Shown piece after piece: positions 11,085 to 19,161 of a DNA stretch of 39,211 nt. Source of the DNA: an uncultured Bradyrhizobium sp. (GTDB lineage: Bacteria; Pseudomonadota; Alphaproteobacteria; Rhizobiales; Xanthobacteraceae). The notes beneath the pieces were generated by a model. The model did no database searches. It saw only the letters and a program-made list of their open reading frames with translations, and was not told the DNA's origin. The stretch covers positions 1 to 39,211 of the forward strand of contig NZ_CAKZJO010000112.1 in the NCBI RefSeq assembly GCF_936943645.1, in the 5' to 3' direction. Position 1 is the stretch's first letter. Each line of letters starts with the position of its first letter. The position numbers and the translations under genes were made by a program.

Positions 11085-12257
11085 TCAGGCCGCCTTCGGC
11101 AGAGCGGCCTTGGTCTCGGCGAAAGCCCAGTCGATCCACTGCGTCAGGATCTCGACGTCCTTGGCCTCGACGGTGGCGCCGCACCAGATGCGCAGGCCGG
11201 CCGGCGCATCGCGATAGTACGCGAAGTCGTAACCGGCGCCTTCCTTCTCGATCAGCGCGACCAGCTTCTTCGAGAACTCCGCCTGAGCGTCGTCCGAGAG
11301 CGAGGTGATCGCGGGATCGGTGAACTTGAGGCACACCGAGGTGTTGGAGCGGATCGCGGCGTCCTTGGCCAGGAAGTCGATCCAGGGCGTCTTCGCCTTC
11401 CAGTCGGCGAGCACCTTGGTGTTGGCATCGGCACGCGCGATCAGGGCCTTCAGGCCGCCGATCGACTTGGCCCAGTTCAGCGCATCGAGGTAGTCCTCGA
11501 CGCAGAGCATCGACGGCGTGTTGATGGTCTCGCCGACGAAGATGCCCTCGTTGATCTTGCCGCCCTTGGTCATGCGGAAGATCTTCGGCAGCGGCCAGGC
11601 CGGCTTGTAGGTCTCGAGGCGCTCAACGGCGCGCGGCGAGAGGATCAGCATGCCGTGCGCGGCTTCGCCGCCGAGCGCCTTCTGCCAGGAGAAGGTGACG
11701 ACATCGAGTTTTGCAAAATCGAGCGGCTGCGCGAAGGCGGCAGACGTCGCGTCGCAGATCGTGAGACCTTCGCGAGTCGCACTGATCCAGTCGGCGTTCG
11801 GAACGCGCACGCCGGAGGTGGTGCCGTTCCAGGTGAAGACGACGTCGCTCTTGGGATCGACCTTGGAGAGGTCGGGGATCTCACCGTAGGCAGCGTTGAG
11901 CTTGGTGACGTCCTTGAGCTTCAATTCCTTGACGATGTCGCTGACCCAGCCCTCGCCGAAGGATTCCCAGGCGAGCGTGGTGACGGGCCGCGCACCGAGC
12001 AGCGACCACAGCGCCATCTCGACCGCGCCGGTATCGGAGGCCGGCACGATGCCGATGCGGTAATCGGCGGGCACCTCGAGCACTTCGCGCGTCAGATCGA
12101 TCGCGAGCTTGAGCTTGGTCTTGCCGACCTTCGCGCGATGCGAACGGCCGAGCGCTGCGTCCTTGAGATTTTGGGCGTTCCAGCCGGGGCGCTTGGCGCA
12201 GGGGCCGGAGGAGAAATGCGGCACGTTCGGCCGCGAAGCGGGCTTCGCTACAGTCAT
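11085..12257 (-). CDS. serC: Phosphoserine aminotransferase
   Basis: A PLP enzyme of 390 residues that converts 3-phosphohydroxypyruvate and glutamate to phosphoserine. The N-terminal signature HFSSGPCAKRPGWN matches the alphaproteobacterial SerC type, GRSHR (about 37-41) is the usual substrate-phosphate region, and the PLP Schiff-base Lys193 lies in FSWQKALGGEAAHG. The start at 12257 is preceded by a GGAAGGG sequence. It lies upstream of serA in the same direction, so the two consecutive pathway enzymes are probably co-expressed, though the 170-base gap holds a strong palindrome that could reduce read-through. Confidence 0.95.
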   Translation of the reverse strand: MTVAKPASRPNVPHFSSGPCAKRPGWNAQNLKDAALGRSHRAKVGKTKLKLAIDLTREVLEVPADYRIGIVPASDTGAVEMALWSLLGARPVTTLAWESFGEGWVSDIVKELKLKDVTKLNAAYGEIPDLSKVDPKSDVVFTWNGTTSGVRVPNADWISATREGLTICDATSAAFAQPLDFAKLDVVTFSWQKALGGEAAHGMLILSPRAVERLETYKPAWPLPKIFRMTKGGKINEGIFVGETINTPSMLCVEDYLDALNWAKSIGGLKALIARADANTKVLADWKAKTPWIDFLAKDAAIRSNTSVCLKFTDPAITSLSDDAQAEFSKKLVALIEKEGAGYDFAYYRDAPAGLRIWCGATVEAKDVEILTQWIDWAFAETKAALPKAA

Positions 12258-12336
12258 GATCTACCCTTCCAGATAGTAAGCCTCCCGTTGGGGGGAGGTG
12301 TCCCGCCGCGGCTGATACGGGAAACGGGTAGAGTCG

Positions 12337-12543
12337 TCAAGAAAGTTCGGGAGCCTCACGTGGGATTGATGGCTCGTCCAGGGCGATATCGGGGGACTCG
12401 ACCACGGCAAGCGCGTTCAGCAAGTCCGTGGCATCGCTGATCAATTGCGCGGCCCGCCGGCGGCTGCCGACCTTCAAAATGCATTTGTCATTGGCCTGCA
12501 CGACGTAGTCGTTGCCGACCTTGATGATTGAATAGCTTGTCAT
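12337..12543 (-). CDS. Small conserved hypothetical protein (68 residues)
   Basis: I cannot assign a function. The protein starts MTSYSIIKVGNDYVVQAN. It has an N-terminal beta-rich segment with regular hydrophobic alternation, then a basic helix (SRRRAAQLISDATDLLNAL) and an acidic tail. There is no signal peptide or membrane segment. The ATG at 12543 has GGGGAT upstream; a longer frame to 12612 would begin inside the palindromic control region. High GC at third positions supports coding. A GTTC-N7-GTTC motif lies 50 bases upstream, which would make it a candidate SOS gene. Confidence 0.65.
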   Translation of the reverse strand: MTSYSIIKVGNDYVVQANDKCILKVGSRRRAAQLISDATDLLNALAVVESPDIALDEPSIPREAPELS

Positions 12544-12592
12544 CGAAATCCCCGAACCGACCGAGCCCGGTGTCTGACGCTGCCCTAGCACC

Positions 12593-12607
12593 GTTCGTTC
12601 CTCGTTC
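12593..12607. promoter_or_regulatory. LexA-like box, GTTC-N7-GTTC
   Basis: GTTC at 12593-12596 and 12604-12607 with exactly seven bases between them. This direct-repeat form is the SOS box known in several alphaproteobacteria. It lies 50 bases before the 68-residue gene, where a repressor would act. About one such match per 39 kb is expected by chance, so this is tentative. Confidence 0.35.
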
Positions 12608-12618
12608 AACATGAACGA
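12602..12618. promoter_or_regulatory. Palindrome TCGTTCA-ACA-TGAACGA
   Basis: A perfect 7-3-7 inverted repeat overlapping the second half of the GTTC-N7-GTTC motif. A further TGAACGA half-site is at 12647-12653. It could be the true operator of the small gene, with the LexA-like match being incidental. Confidence 0.4.
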
Positions 12619-12700
12619 CAGACGGGTAGTTTACCGGCTCTTAATATGAACGAATGCGCGATCCGATTTCGCTGTTCGAGCAACGCACGAGCATGCTGCG

Positions 12701-13165
12701 TCAAAAGCGGACAGTCATACCGACGTGGCTGCCTGTGAATCCGAGCCGCTTGTAGAAGCGTTGCGCGTCGATGCGGCTCGCATGCGTCAGCAACTCCACC
12801 AGATTGCAGCCGCGCGCCTTTGCTTCCGCGATCGCCCATTGCACCAGTTGCTCGCCGATGCCGCGGCTGCGGCAATCGGTGGCGACGCGCACGTCTTCGA
12901 GCAGTCCGCGCACGCCGCCTTGCGAGCTGATGCCAGACAGAACGGCCAGCTGCAGGCAGCCGACCACCCTGCCCTCGCTCTCGGCGACGACGAGCGTCAA
13001 ATTCGGATCGCGCTCAACGCGCTCGAATGCCGCGTAATAAGGCGCGGGCAGCGGATCCTCGACGCGCTCGCGCGCGCGCCCGAGATGGTCGTCAGCGAGC
13101 ATCGCCACGATCACGGGGACATCCTCCCGGCGCGCTGGCCGGATCGAGACGGACTTGTCGGTCAT
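12701..13165 (-). CDS. GNAT family N-acetyltransferase
   Basis: 154 residues, a normal GNAT length. The acetyl-CoA pyrophosphate-binding loop is seen as the R/Q-x-x-G-x-G/A-type CRSRGIGEQLV, with the preceding LLEDVRVA strand and the terminal RFYKRLGF motif. The substrate is unknown. The start MTDKSVSIRPARREDV at 13165 has GGAG upstream; the longer frame to 13381 reads into the neighbouring GST gene. It lies 16 bases downstream of the GST stop on the same strand, so the two form a probable operon. Confidence 0.88.
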   Translation of the reverse strand: MTDKSVSIRPARREDVPVIVAMLADDHLGRARERVEDPLPAPYYAAFERVERDPNLTLVVAESEGRVVGCLQLAVLSGISSQGGVRGLLEDVRVATDCRSRGIGEQLVQWAIAEAKARGCNLVELLTHASRIDAQRFYKRLGFTGSHVGMTVRF

Positions 13166-13181
13166 ATGGAAACTCCAGGAA

Positions 13182-13772
13182 TCAGCGCACCGGCGGCAGG
13201 CCGAGAAACGCCTCGGTCTCTCCGATCCAGCGGCGGATAGAACCATAGCGACCGAGATCGAAGCCGCCCTCGTGCGCCACGCGGGTATAGGCGAGCAGCG
13301 AGACGTCGGCGAGCGATACCGCCTCGCCGGCAAAGAACCGGCTGGCCGAAAGGTGCTGCTCCATGCGGTCCAGCGCCGCATAGCCGCGCTTGACCTTGTC
13401 GGGGTCGAGCTCGGAGGCGTCCTTGCCGAGATAGACGAGGAGGAAACGGCACACCGCGATATAGGGCTCGTGGCTGTACTGCTCCCAGAACAGCCATTCG
13501 TCCATCTTGGCCGCCGTGAGGGCGTCGCGCGGAACGAGCGCGCTGTCGCGGGCCAGATAGCGGATGATGGCGTTGGACTGCGCCAACGTGCGGCCGTCGT
13601 CGAAGGCGACGGTCGGCACCTGGCCGGCCCCGTTCATGGCGAGGAATTGCGGCGTACGCGTCTCGCCCTTGCGGGTGTCGACCTCGATCCACTGATAGGG
13701 CAATGCGAGATGATCGCAGACCCACTTCACTTTCAGGCAGTTTCCGGAATTGCTGTCGCCGTAGATCTTCAT
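13182..13772 (-). CDS. Glutathione S-transferase family protein
   Basis: 196 residues with an N-terminal thioredoxin fold (MKIYGDSNSGNCLKVKWVC), a cis-Pro motif (GAGQVPTV) and the glutathione-contacting QSNAIIRYLA, then an all-helical C-terminal domain with the ADVSLLAYTRVA N-capping motif. It resembles the general bacterial GST class. The catalytic residue is probably a Ser near the N-terminus, by family analogy. It is the first gene of the GST-GNAT pair. The start at 13772 is the usual GST start. Confidence 0.9.
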   Translation of the reverse strand: MKIYGDSNSGNCLKVKWVCDHLALPYQWIEVDTRKGETRTPQFLAMNGAGQVPTVAFDDGRTLAQSNAIIRYLARDSALVPRDALTAAKMDEWLFWEQYSHEPYIAVCRFLLVYLGKDASELDPDKVKRGYAALDRMEQHLSASRFFAGEAVSLADVSLLAYTRVAHEGGFDLGRYGSIRRWIGETEAFLGLPPVR

Positions 13773-13844
13773 CGCTGCCGCCCTGCTTCGGAGCGACAGA
13801 GCATCAGGACGACGCAGCCGTGTCAACCGGCCGCAGACACGGGC

Positions 13845-14705
13845 CTAGAACTTGTAGCCTGCACCGACGCGGAAATTGTTCAGGTTGACGGAGATGTTCT
13901 TGGCGTTGGAGAAGCCGACGTGCTCCCATTCGCCGCGCAGGATCACGCAGTCGAGCAGCGCGTATTCGATGCCGATGCCGCCCGTCCACCCGTAGATGAA
14001 GCTGTTCACGCGCTGCTCGGTCTGAGTCATCGAGCCGGAGCCCGCGAGCGAGCGAGACGTGACGCCGGTGTTGGGGTCCGTGAAGTCGTCGTATTTCAGA
14101 TACGACACGGTCGCGAACCTTGAGACCTCGGCACGTCCGATCGCAAGACCACCGAACGCATAGGGCATGAAGTCTCCGCCGGACCAACCAATCCGGCCTC
14201 GGAAGGTCGCATAGTCCTTGAGCTGCAACGAAGCGCCGCCGCCAAGCGTGGTGTCGTAGGTGTAGAGATGATTCGTCGGCGCGGTTTCACCTGGGATCAA
14301 CCGCGTCATGGAATCGCTCGCGGAGCTGCCGAGATTGTTCATGTAGCTGTAGTTGGCTTCGACGCCCATCACGGCGTCGTAGAACTGCCAGTTGCGGCCG
14401 ACATAAGCACCGAAGCCCGTGGTCTGGACGTGGTTCTTCGGCAGCAGCGACCATCCTCCAACAGGAGCCTGCAGGATGCTGTCGCGCAGCATGAAATCCG
14501 TCATCGATTTCGGAGCGCGGCTGAAGTCCATCTCGGACGTGGCATAGCCGAACTGACCGCCGACGTAGAAGCCATCCCAATTGACGGACGACTTCGACAG
14601 ACCGTCGGTGAAGCCGCCGCGCAGGATCGGCAGATCAGGCATATCGGCCGCGTGCGCGGCAGACACCGTCCCCAACATCACCGCCGCCAACAAAAGCCCA
14701 CGCAT
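13845..14705 (-). CDS. Outer-membrane beta-barrel protein (Omp25/31-like)
   Basis: 286 residues with a Sec signal peptide (about 1-19, cut after AHA). The mature part shows alternating strands, WDGFYVGGQFGYA near the N-terminus, and ends in an aromatic residue (VGAGYKF), which is the BamA-recognised C-terminal pattern. This is the small porin-like opacity/Omp25 family common in rhizobia. It probably sits in the outer membrane; cargo is unknown. GGAG precedes the start. A second barrel gene lies just upstream but a terminator separates them. Tandem TTAACC motifs lie about 50 bases upstream of the start. Confidence 0.88.
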   Translation of the reverse strand: MRGLLLAAVMLGTVSAAHAADMPDLPILRGGFTDGLSKSSVNWDGFYVGGQFGYATSEMDFSRAPKSMTDFMLRDSILQAPVGGWSLLPKNHVQTTGFGAYVGRNWQFYDAVMGVEANYSYMNNLGSSASDSMTRLIPGETAPTNHLYTYDTTLGGGASLQLKDYATFRGRIGWSGGDFMPYAFGGLAIGRAEVSRFATVSYLKYDDFTDPNTGVTSRSLAGSGSMTQTEQRVNSFIYGWTGGIGIEYALLDCVILRGEWEHVGFSNAKNISVNLNNFRVGAGYKF

Positions 14706-14751
14706 CGCAACGCTCCATCGAACTCGAACTTTCGCTGGTGATCATGGCTCG

Positions 14752-14763
14752 TTAACCTTAACC
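14752..14763. promoter_or_regulatory. Tandem TTAACC half-sites
   Basis: TTAACCTTAACC directly repeated, 47 bases upstream of the outer-membrane protein start at 14705. TTAACC is the core of CtrA half-sites; the N7 spacing of a full site is absent, so binding is only a possibility. Confidence 0.3.
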
Positions 14764-14818
14764 AATGGTTGCGTCCGACGCCTTCGTCGCTGCTCGCCAT
14801 GAAAAATACGCAAAGCAA

Positions 14819-14845
14819 AACGGCGCGGGATGATCCCGCGCCGTT
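14819..14845 (-). terminator. Rho-independent terminator of barrel gene
   Basis: A perfect 12-bp stem AACGGCGCGGGA / TCCCGCGCCGTT with a three-base loop. On the minus strand it runs into TTTTG. It lies about 28 bases after the stop of the gene at 14874-15701. Confidence 0.85.
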
Positions 14846-14873
14846 AGCAAACCTTAACCGACGAGGCTGTCGA

Positions 14874-15701
14874 TCAGCCCTTGGTGACGAGCGGCGGCGC
14901 GTAGACCGGCGGGCTGTTGAGGTCCCAGCGTACGCCGAGCTTGACGTCGTGCGAGGTGAGCTCCTTGATCTTGATCGAGGTCGGGCCGGAGGCGCTGTTG
15001 TCGAACAGGCGGTAGTTGCCGGGCGCGGCGTCGCCGAGGTTCATGTAGCTGTAGGCCAGTTCGACGGTGAACCCGGGATTGACCTTGTAGGCAAGACCGG
15101 CGTGGGCGGCCCAGGCGAAGTTCCACTTTCCGTTGTCGGCGAAGTAGGCGACGCTGTTGCTGAGCAGCGGGTTGAAAGACACGCCGTCGTCGCGGAAGCC
15201 GCTGATCTTGTTGTACGAGCCGCCGACACCGGCGCCGATGAACGGGGTGACGCACCACCAGGTGCCGAGGTCGACATAGGCGTTGGCCATCACGACCCAC
15301 TCGGACTTGCTGCCGCTATAGTTGTTGACGCCGACGAAGCCGGGGCCGACGACGTTGTCGCTGCCGTGCAGATTGGACTTGCCACGGTACTGGCCGATCA
15401 CGTCGGCGCGGAACCAGTTGTTGAAGCGATAGCCGACGCCGAGATCGAACAGCGGCGAAGAGTCGAAGCCGAGGCCTTCCGTCGTCTTGGAATAGCCGGC
15501 CGGCAGGGCGCTATCGATGCGCTTGGCGCTCTGATTGGTCATGCCGATGTCGCCGCGCAGATACCAGCCACCGAAGTCGGCGGGCGGAGCGGGCGGCGCG
15601 TACATGGGAGGGGGCGCCGCGATCGGCATATCGGCGGCGAACGCCATCGACGAGATCAGGGTTGCCGCACCCGCGGCAAGGAGAGACTTAACGCTACGCA
15701 T
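14874..15701 (-). CDS. Outer-membrane beta-barrel protein
   Basis: 275 residues. A Sec signal peptide of about 22 residues ends SMAFA, followed by a short Pro-rich linker (APPPMYAPPAPPADFG) and then barrel strands beginning GGWYLRGDIGM. Repeated aromatic-bounded strands and the LRGDIG motif place it with the rhizobial outer-membrane protein family near Omp31. The C-terminus (YAPPLVTKG) does not end in an aromatic residue, unlike its neighbour, and the final strand appears to end about ten residues earlier (VKLGVRWDL). The start at 15701 has AAGGA upstream. A perfect TTAA-N7-TTAA motif lies 85 bases upstream of the ATG. Confidence 0.87.
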   Translation of the reverse strand: MRSVKSLLAAGAATLISSMAFAADMPIAAPPPMYAPPAPPADFGGWYLRGDIGMTNQSAKRIDSALPAGYSKTTEGLGFDSSPLFDLGVGYRFNNWFRADVIGQYRGKSNLHGSDNVVGPGFVGVNNYSGSKSEWVVMANAYVDLGTWWCVTPFIGAGVGGSYNKISGFRDDGVSFNPLLSNSVAYFADNGKWNFAWAAHAGLAYKVNPGFTVELAYSYMNLGDAAPGNYRLFDNSASGPTSIKIKELTSHDVKLGVRWDLNSPPVYAPPLVTKG

Positions 15702-15785
15702 TGGCTTCGTCCTTATGGCCGGTGAGGCTAAATACGAGCGCCTCACGTTCTGGAAACTCACGGGGAGGACGATGGCACCAAATGT

Positions 15786-15800
15786 TTAAGCGCCACTTAA
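15786..15800. promoter_or_regulatory. Perfect CtrA-type site TTAA-N7-TTAA
   Basis: TTAA 15786-15789, GCGCCAC, TTAA 15797-15800, with a further TTAA at 15810-15813. It lies in an AT-rich stretch upstream of an outer-membrane protein gene. In DNA of this base composition the full motif is expected far less than once per window, so it is likely functional. The link to CtrA itself is inferred. Confidence 0.6.
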
Positions 15801-15929
15801 CCCTAATTTTTAAGGTTGATTTTTTCTCTACTCTCGCGCGGACGGACGGAAAGCGTTGCAAAAACGCATCGCCTCACGCCGGCAATTGCTAACGATGTGT
15901 GAAGGTGCGCTGCAACGAACGAGGAAAAA

Positions 15930-17177
15930 TTAACGCACGTGCCGCGGCAGCCTGGGCAGGAACACCGCAAGCAGGCCGATCGCCGGCAGCCAGGCGCAGA
16001 CCTGGTAGACGAACTCGATCGAGGTGTGGTCGGCGAGCTTGCCGAGCACGGCGGCCCCCAGCCCTCCGATGCCGAAGGCGACGCCGAAGAACACGCCGGA
16101 GATCATGCCGAAGCGATGCGGCACCAATTCCTGCGCGAAGACGATGATCGACGACGTCGTCGAGGAGATGATGAGGCCGATGATGACGCTGAGCACGGCG
16201 CTCGCGACGAGCCCGGCATAGGGCAGCGCCAGCGTGAACGGCAGCGCGCCCAGGATCGAGATCCAGATCACGATCTTGCGGCCGAAGCGATCACCGAGAG
16301 GACCGCCGAAGAACGCGCCGACCGCATTCGCCGCAAGGAAGATGAAGAGATAGATCTGGGCGGCCTGCGTCGACACGCCGAAACGGTCGATCAGATAGAA
16401 GATGTAGTAGCTCGACAGGCTCGAGACGTAGAGCTGCTTGGAGAACAGCAGCGCGACCAGCACCAGCAATGCGATCACGACACGGCGCGAGCTCGGCGCG
16501 TCGGGATGGGCTTGAACCGCCGCCGTCTTCTTGGCCTTGATCTGCGGCGCGTACCAGCGGCCGATGCGCCAGAGGATGACGATGGCCAGGAACGCGATCG
16601 AGGAGAACCAGGCGATGCTGCCCTGCCCGAACGGCACCACGATCAGGGCCGCCAGCACCGGCCCCATCGAGGTGCCGAAACTGCCGCCGAGCTGAAACAC
16701 CGATTGCGCAAAGCCGTAGCGGCCGCCGGAGGCGAGCCGCGCGATGCGCGCCGATTCCGGGTGAAACACCGCGGAGCCGAGGCCGACGAAGGCGGCCGCG
16801 ACGAGGATGACGAGGTATTGCTGCGCGACGCTGAGCAGAAGCAGGCCGAAGAAGGTCGAGGCCATGCCGATCGCCAGCGAATAAGGCTGCGCCTTCTTGT
16901 CGGTGTAGTGCCCGACCACCGGCTGCAGCAGCGAGGCCGTGAACTGGAAGGCCAGCGTGATCATGCCGATCTGCGCGAAGTCGAGCGCGTAGGTGTCCTT
17001 CAGGATCGGATACACCGAGGCGATCAGCGACTGCATGGTGTCGTTGAGGAAGTGCGAGACGCTGATGCCGGCGAGCACGACATAGGCCGGGCCGGCGGCC
17101 TTGGCCGCAGGCGCGACATCACTGACGACGACGGGCTCGGTCAGCGCTTCCTCGGAGACGACGACAGGCTTGTTCAA
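15930..17177 (-). CDS. MFS exporter, fosmidomycin-resistance (Fsr) type
   Basis: 415 residues with about 12 membrane segments. The first TM region reads VSHFLNDTMQSLIASVYPIL, the signature of the Fsr family, and the TM2-TM3 loop carries the MFS pattern GHYTDKKAQPY. It is a probable proton-driven drug or metabolite exporter in the inner membrane; the natural substrate is unknown. No in-frame ATG lies before TM1. The reading frame begins at TTG 17177 and a GTG slightly downstream is also possible, so the exact start is uncertain. It stands alone, between an outer-membrane protein gene and glmM. Confidence 0.88.
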   Translation of the reverse strand: MNKPVVVSEEALTEPVVVSDVAPAAKAAGPAYVVLAGISVSHFLNDTMQSLIASVYPILKDTYALDFAQIGMITLAFQFTASLLQPVVGHYTDKKAQPYSLAIGMASTFFGLLLLSVAQQYLVILVAAAFVGLGSAVFHPESARIARLASGGRYGFAQSVFQLGGSFGTSMGPVLAALIVVPFGQGSIAWFSSIAFLAIVILWRIGRWYAPQIKAKKTAAVQAHPDAPSSRRVVIALLVLVALLFSKQLYVSSLSSYYIFYLIDRFGVSTQAAQIYLFIFLAANAVGAFFGGPLGDRFGRKIVIWISILGALPFTLALPYAGLVASAVLSVIIGLIISSTTSSIIVFAQELVPHRFGMISGVFFGVAFGIGGLGAAVLGKLADHTSIEFVYQVCAWLPAIGLLAVFLPRLPRHVR

Positions 17178-17286
17178 TGCAGCATCCCGGCGCGGCAGAT
17201 TGCCGCGACCTCACAGGTACGATGCAACGCGCGGAGGAACCAGCGCCAATCGCAAATGGCTGGGATGCGCGGGTGCTCTCGTCACT

Positions 17287-17303
17287 ACCCTCCCCTGGAG
17301 GGT
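17287..17303. repeat. Short copy of CCCTCCCC palindrome
   Basis: ACCCTCCCCTGGAGGGT, a reduced form of the element bounding 10933-11078, just downstream of the glmM stop. It may serve as its terminator, although no T-run follows. Confidence 0.5.
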
Positions 17304-17313
17304 AAGAACGGCC

Positions 17314-18655
17314 TTACGCCGCGGCCTGGCCCAACGCCGAGACGATGGTGTCGACGACGTCCTCGACCAGGATGCGGTCCTCGCCCTCGCCCATCACGCG
17401 GATCACGGGCTCGGTGCCGGAGGAGCGGATCAGGAGGCGGCCGTGGCCGTTGAGGCGCTTCTCGCCGTCGGAGATCGCCGACTTGACGTCGGAATTATCG
17501 AGCGGCTTGCCGCCCTTGTGGCGAACGTTCTTGAGGATCTGCGGCAGCGGATCGAAGCGGTGGCAGACTTCCGAGACGGGCCGGCGCGACTTCTGCACCA
17601 CGGCCAGCACCTGCAATGCAGCCACAAAGCCGTCGCCCGTCGTGGCGTAGTCGGACAGGATGATGTGGCCGGACTGCTCGCCGCCGAGATTGTAGCCGCC
17701 GTTCAGCATCTGCTCGAGCACGTAGCGGTCGCCGACCGGCGTACGCACGAGATCGAGCCCCTGCCCTTTCAGGAAGCGCTCCAGCCCGAGATTTGACATC
17801 ACGGTGGCGACGATGCCGGGACGCGACAGACGGCCGTCTTCCTTCCAGCTCTGCGCGATCACCGCGAGCAACTGGTCGCCGTCGACGACATGGCCGCGCT
17901 CATCGACCAGGATGACGCGATCGGCGTCACCGTCGAGCGCAATGCCGATGTCGGCGCGCATCTCGCGCACCTTCTTCGACAGCGCTTCCGGCGAGGTCGA
18001 GCCGCAATCCTTGTTGATGTTGAAGCCGTCGGGCTCGACCCCGATCGGCACGACGTCGGCGCCGAGCTCCCAGAGCGCTTCCGGCACCACCTTGTAGGCG
18101 GCGCCGTTGGCGCAATCGATCACGACGCGCAGGCCGTCGAGCGACAGGTCGCGCGGCAGCGTGCGCTTGGCGAATTCGATGTAGCGGTCATGCACGCCGT
18201 CGATACGGCGGGCGCCCCAGGCTCGCGCTCTGCGCAAGACGCTTGTCGATGGGCTCGTCGAGCAGCTGCTCGATCTGCCTCTCGACGTCGTCGGAAAGCT
18301 TGAAGCCTTGCGGTCCGAACAGCTTGATGCCGTTGTCCTCGAACAGATTGTGCGAGGCCGAGATCATCACGCCAAGGTCGGCGCGCATCGACTTGGTCAG
18401 CATCGCGACCGCCGGCGTCGGCATCGGGCCGACCAGCAGCACGTCCATGCCGACCGAGGTGAAGCCCGCCACCATGGCGTATTCGATCATGTAGCCGGAC
18501 AGGCGGGTATCCTTGCCGATCACGACCCGGTGGCGATGGTCGCCGCGCTGAAACGCAAGGCCTGCGGCCTGGCCGACCTTGAGCGCGAGCTCCGGCGTGA
18601 TCAGTCCGTTGGCGCGGCCCCGAATCCCGTCCGTCCCGAAATATTTGCGACTCAT
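17314..18655 (-). pseudogene. glmM: Phosphoglucosamine mutase gene with frameshift
   Basis: GlmM converts glucosamine-6-P to glucosamine-1-P for peptidoglycan and LPS and is normally essential. All signature parts are present: MSRKYFGTDGIRG at the start, the active-site phosphoserine Ser101 in ISASHN, the metal loop DGDADR, the sugar loop GGEQSGH and the phosphate site RSSGTEPVIRVMGEG at the end. They lie in two frames. The N-terminal part runs from 18655 to about 18215 and then hits a stop at 18188. The rest continues in another frame from about 18216 (ARRIDGVHDRY). The join fits loss of two bases in the GGCGCC stretch at about 18209-18217. Base use on both sides is normal. A sequencing error and a genuine recent mutation are both possible. 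The ATG at 18655 has GGGGGA upstream. Confidence 0.9.
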
Positions 18656-18877
18656 ATCGTCCCCCAACGCAACAACCAGGGGATCCCCTTAGACAACCAC
18701 GGGATGCCCGAACGGGCCCCGCATCCCTGATTTGCTGGGGTCTTATAAGCCTTGCGCGGCTAACTTGGCTTCAAAAAATATGATGAATCATTACGGAACC
18801 GGGTGCGCCGCGGCCCCGATAACGCATTGTTAACACTGTATTTCCTGCGATAGCGGCGGAATCGGGCGGAACCGGCC

Positions 18878-19045
18878 CTAGCTGCTGCGCTTCACGTGGC
18901 CGTCCCCACGGCTCGGCGCCGGCTGGGTGACGTTGACGGGGTCGGACCCCGGAAAGGTCTCCTCCAGCCCCTCTTCCAGGGCTTCCTCGAGATCATGCTT
19001 CTCCTTGATCTCTTCGGGCGAAGGTCCGGCGTGCGGCTTGGTCAT
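18878..19045 (-). CDS. Small acidic hypothetical protein (55 residues)
   Basis: MTKPHAGPSPEEIKEKHDLE, then an acidic helix EALEEGLEETFPGSDPVNVTQP and a basic tail. The pattern EEGLEETFPGSDP-VTQP recurs in short alphaproteobacterial proteins of unknown role. No membrane segment or metal motif is present. The start at 19045 is set by AGGAG eight bases upstream; the longer frame to 19141 has no such site. It lies alone between glmM (same strand) and the divergent lactate dehydrogenase gene. Confidence 0.75.
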   Translation of the reverse strand: MTKPHAGPSPEEIKEKHDLEEALEEGLEETFPGSDPVNVTQPAPSRGDGHVKRSS

Positions 19046-19161
19046 GGCGCTCTCCTGCAAAACCTTCTGCAAACGATTTGGCTGCGCATCCAACCATGCT
19101 AGATGACCCCGAAATCTTCCGATGCAAGACTCTTGAGTCAAAGACGGGCCGGGGAACGATC

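Noticed and set aside
17314..18667. Two separate genes in the glmM region
   Set aside because: Each half lacks essential parts of the enzyme and they join without overlap in the GlmM alignment order; a frameshift explains both.
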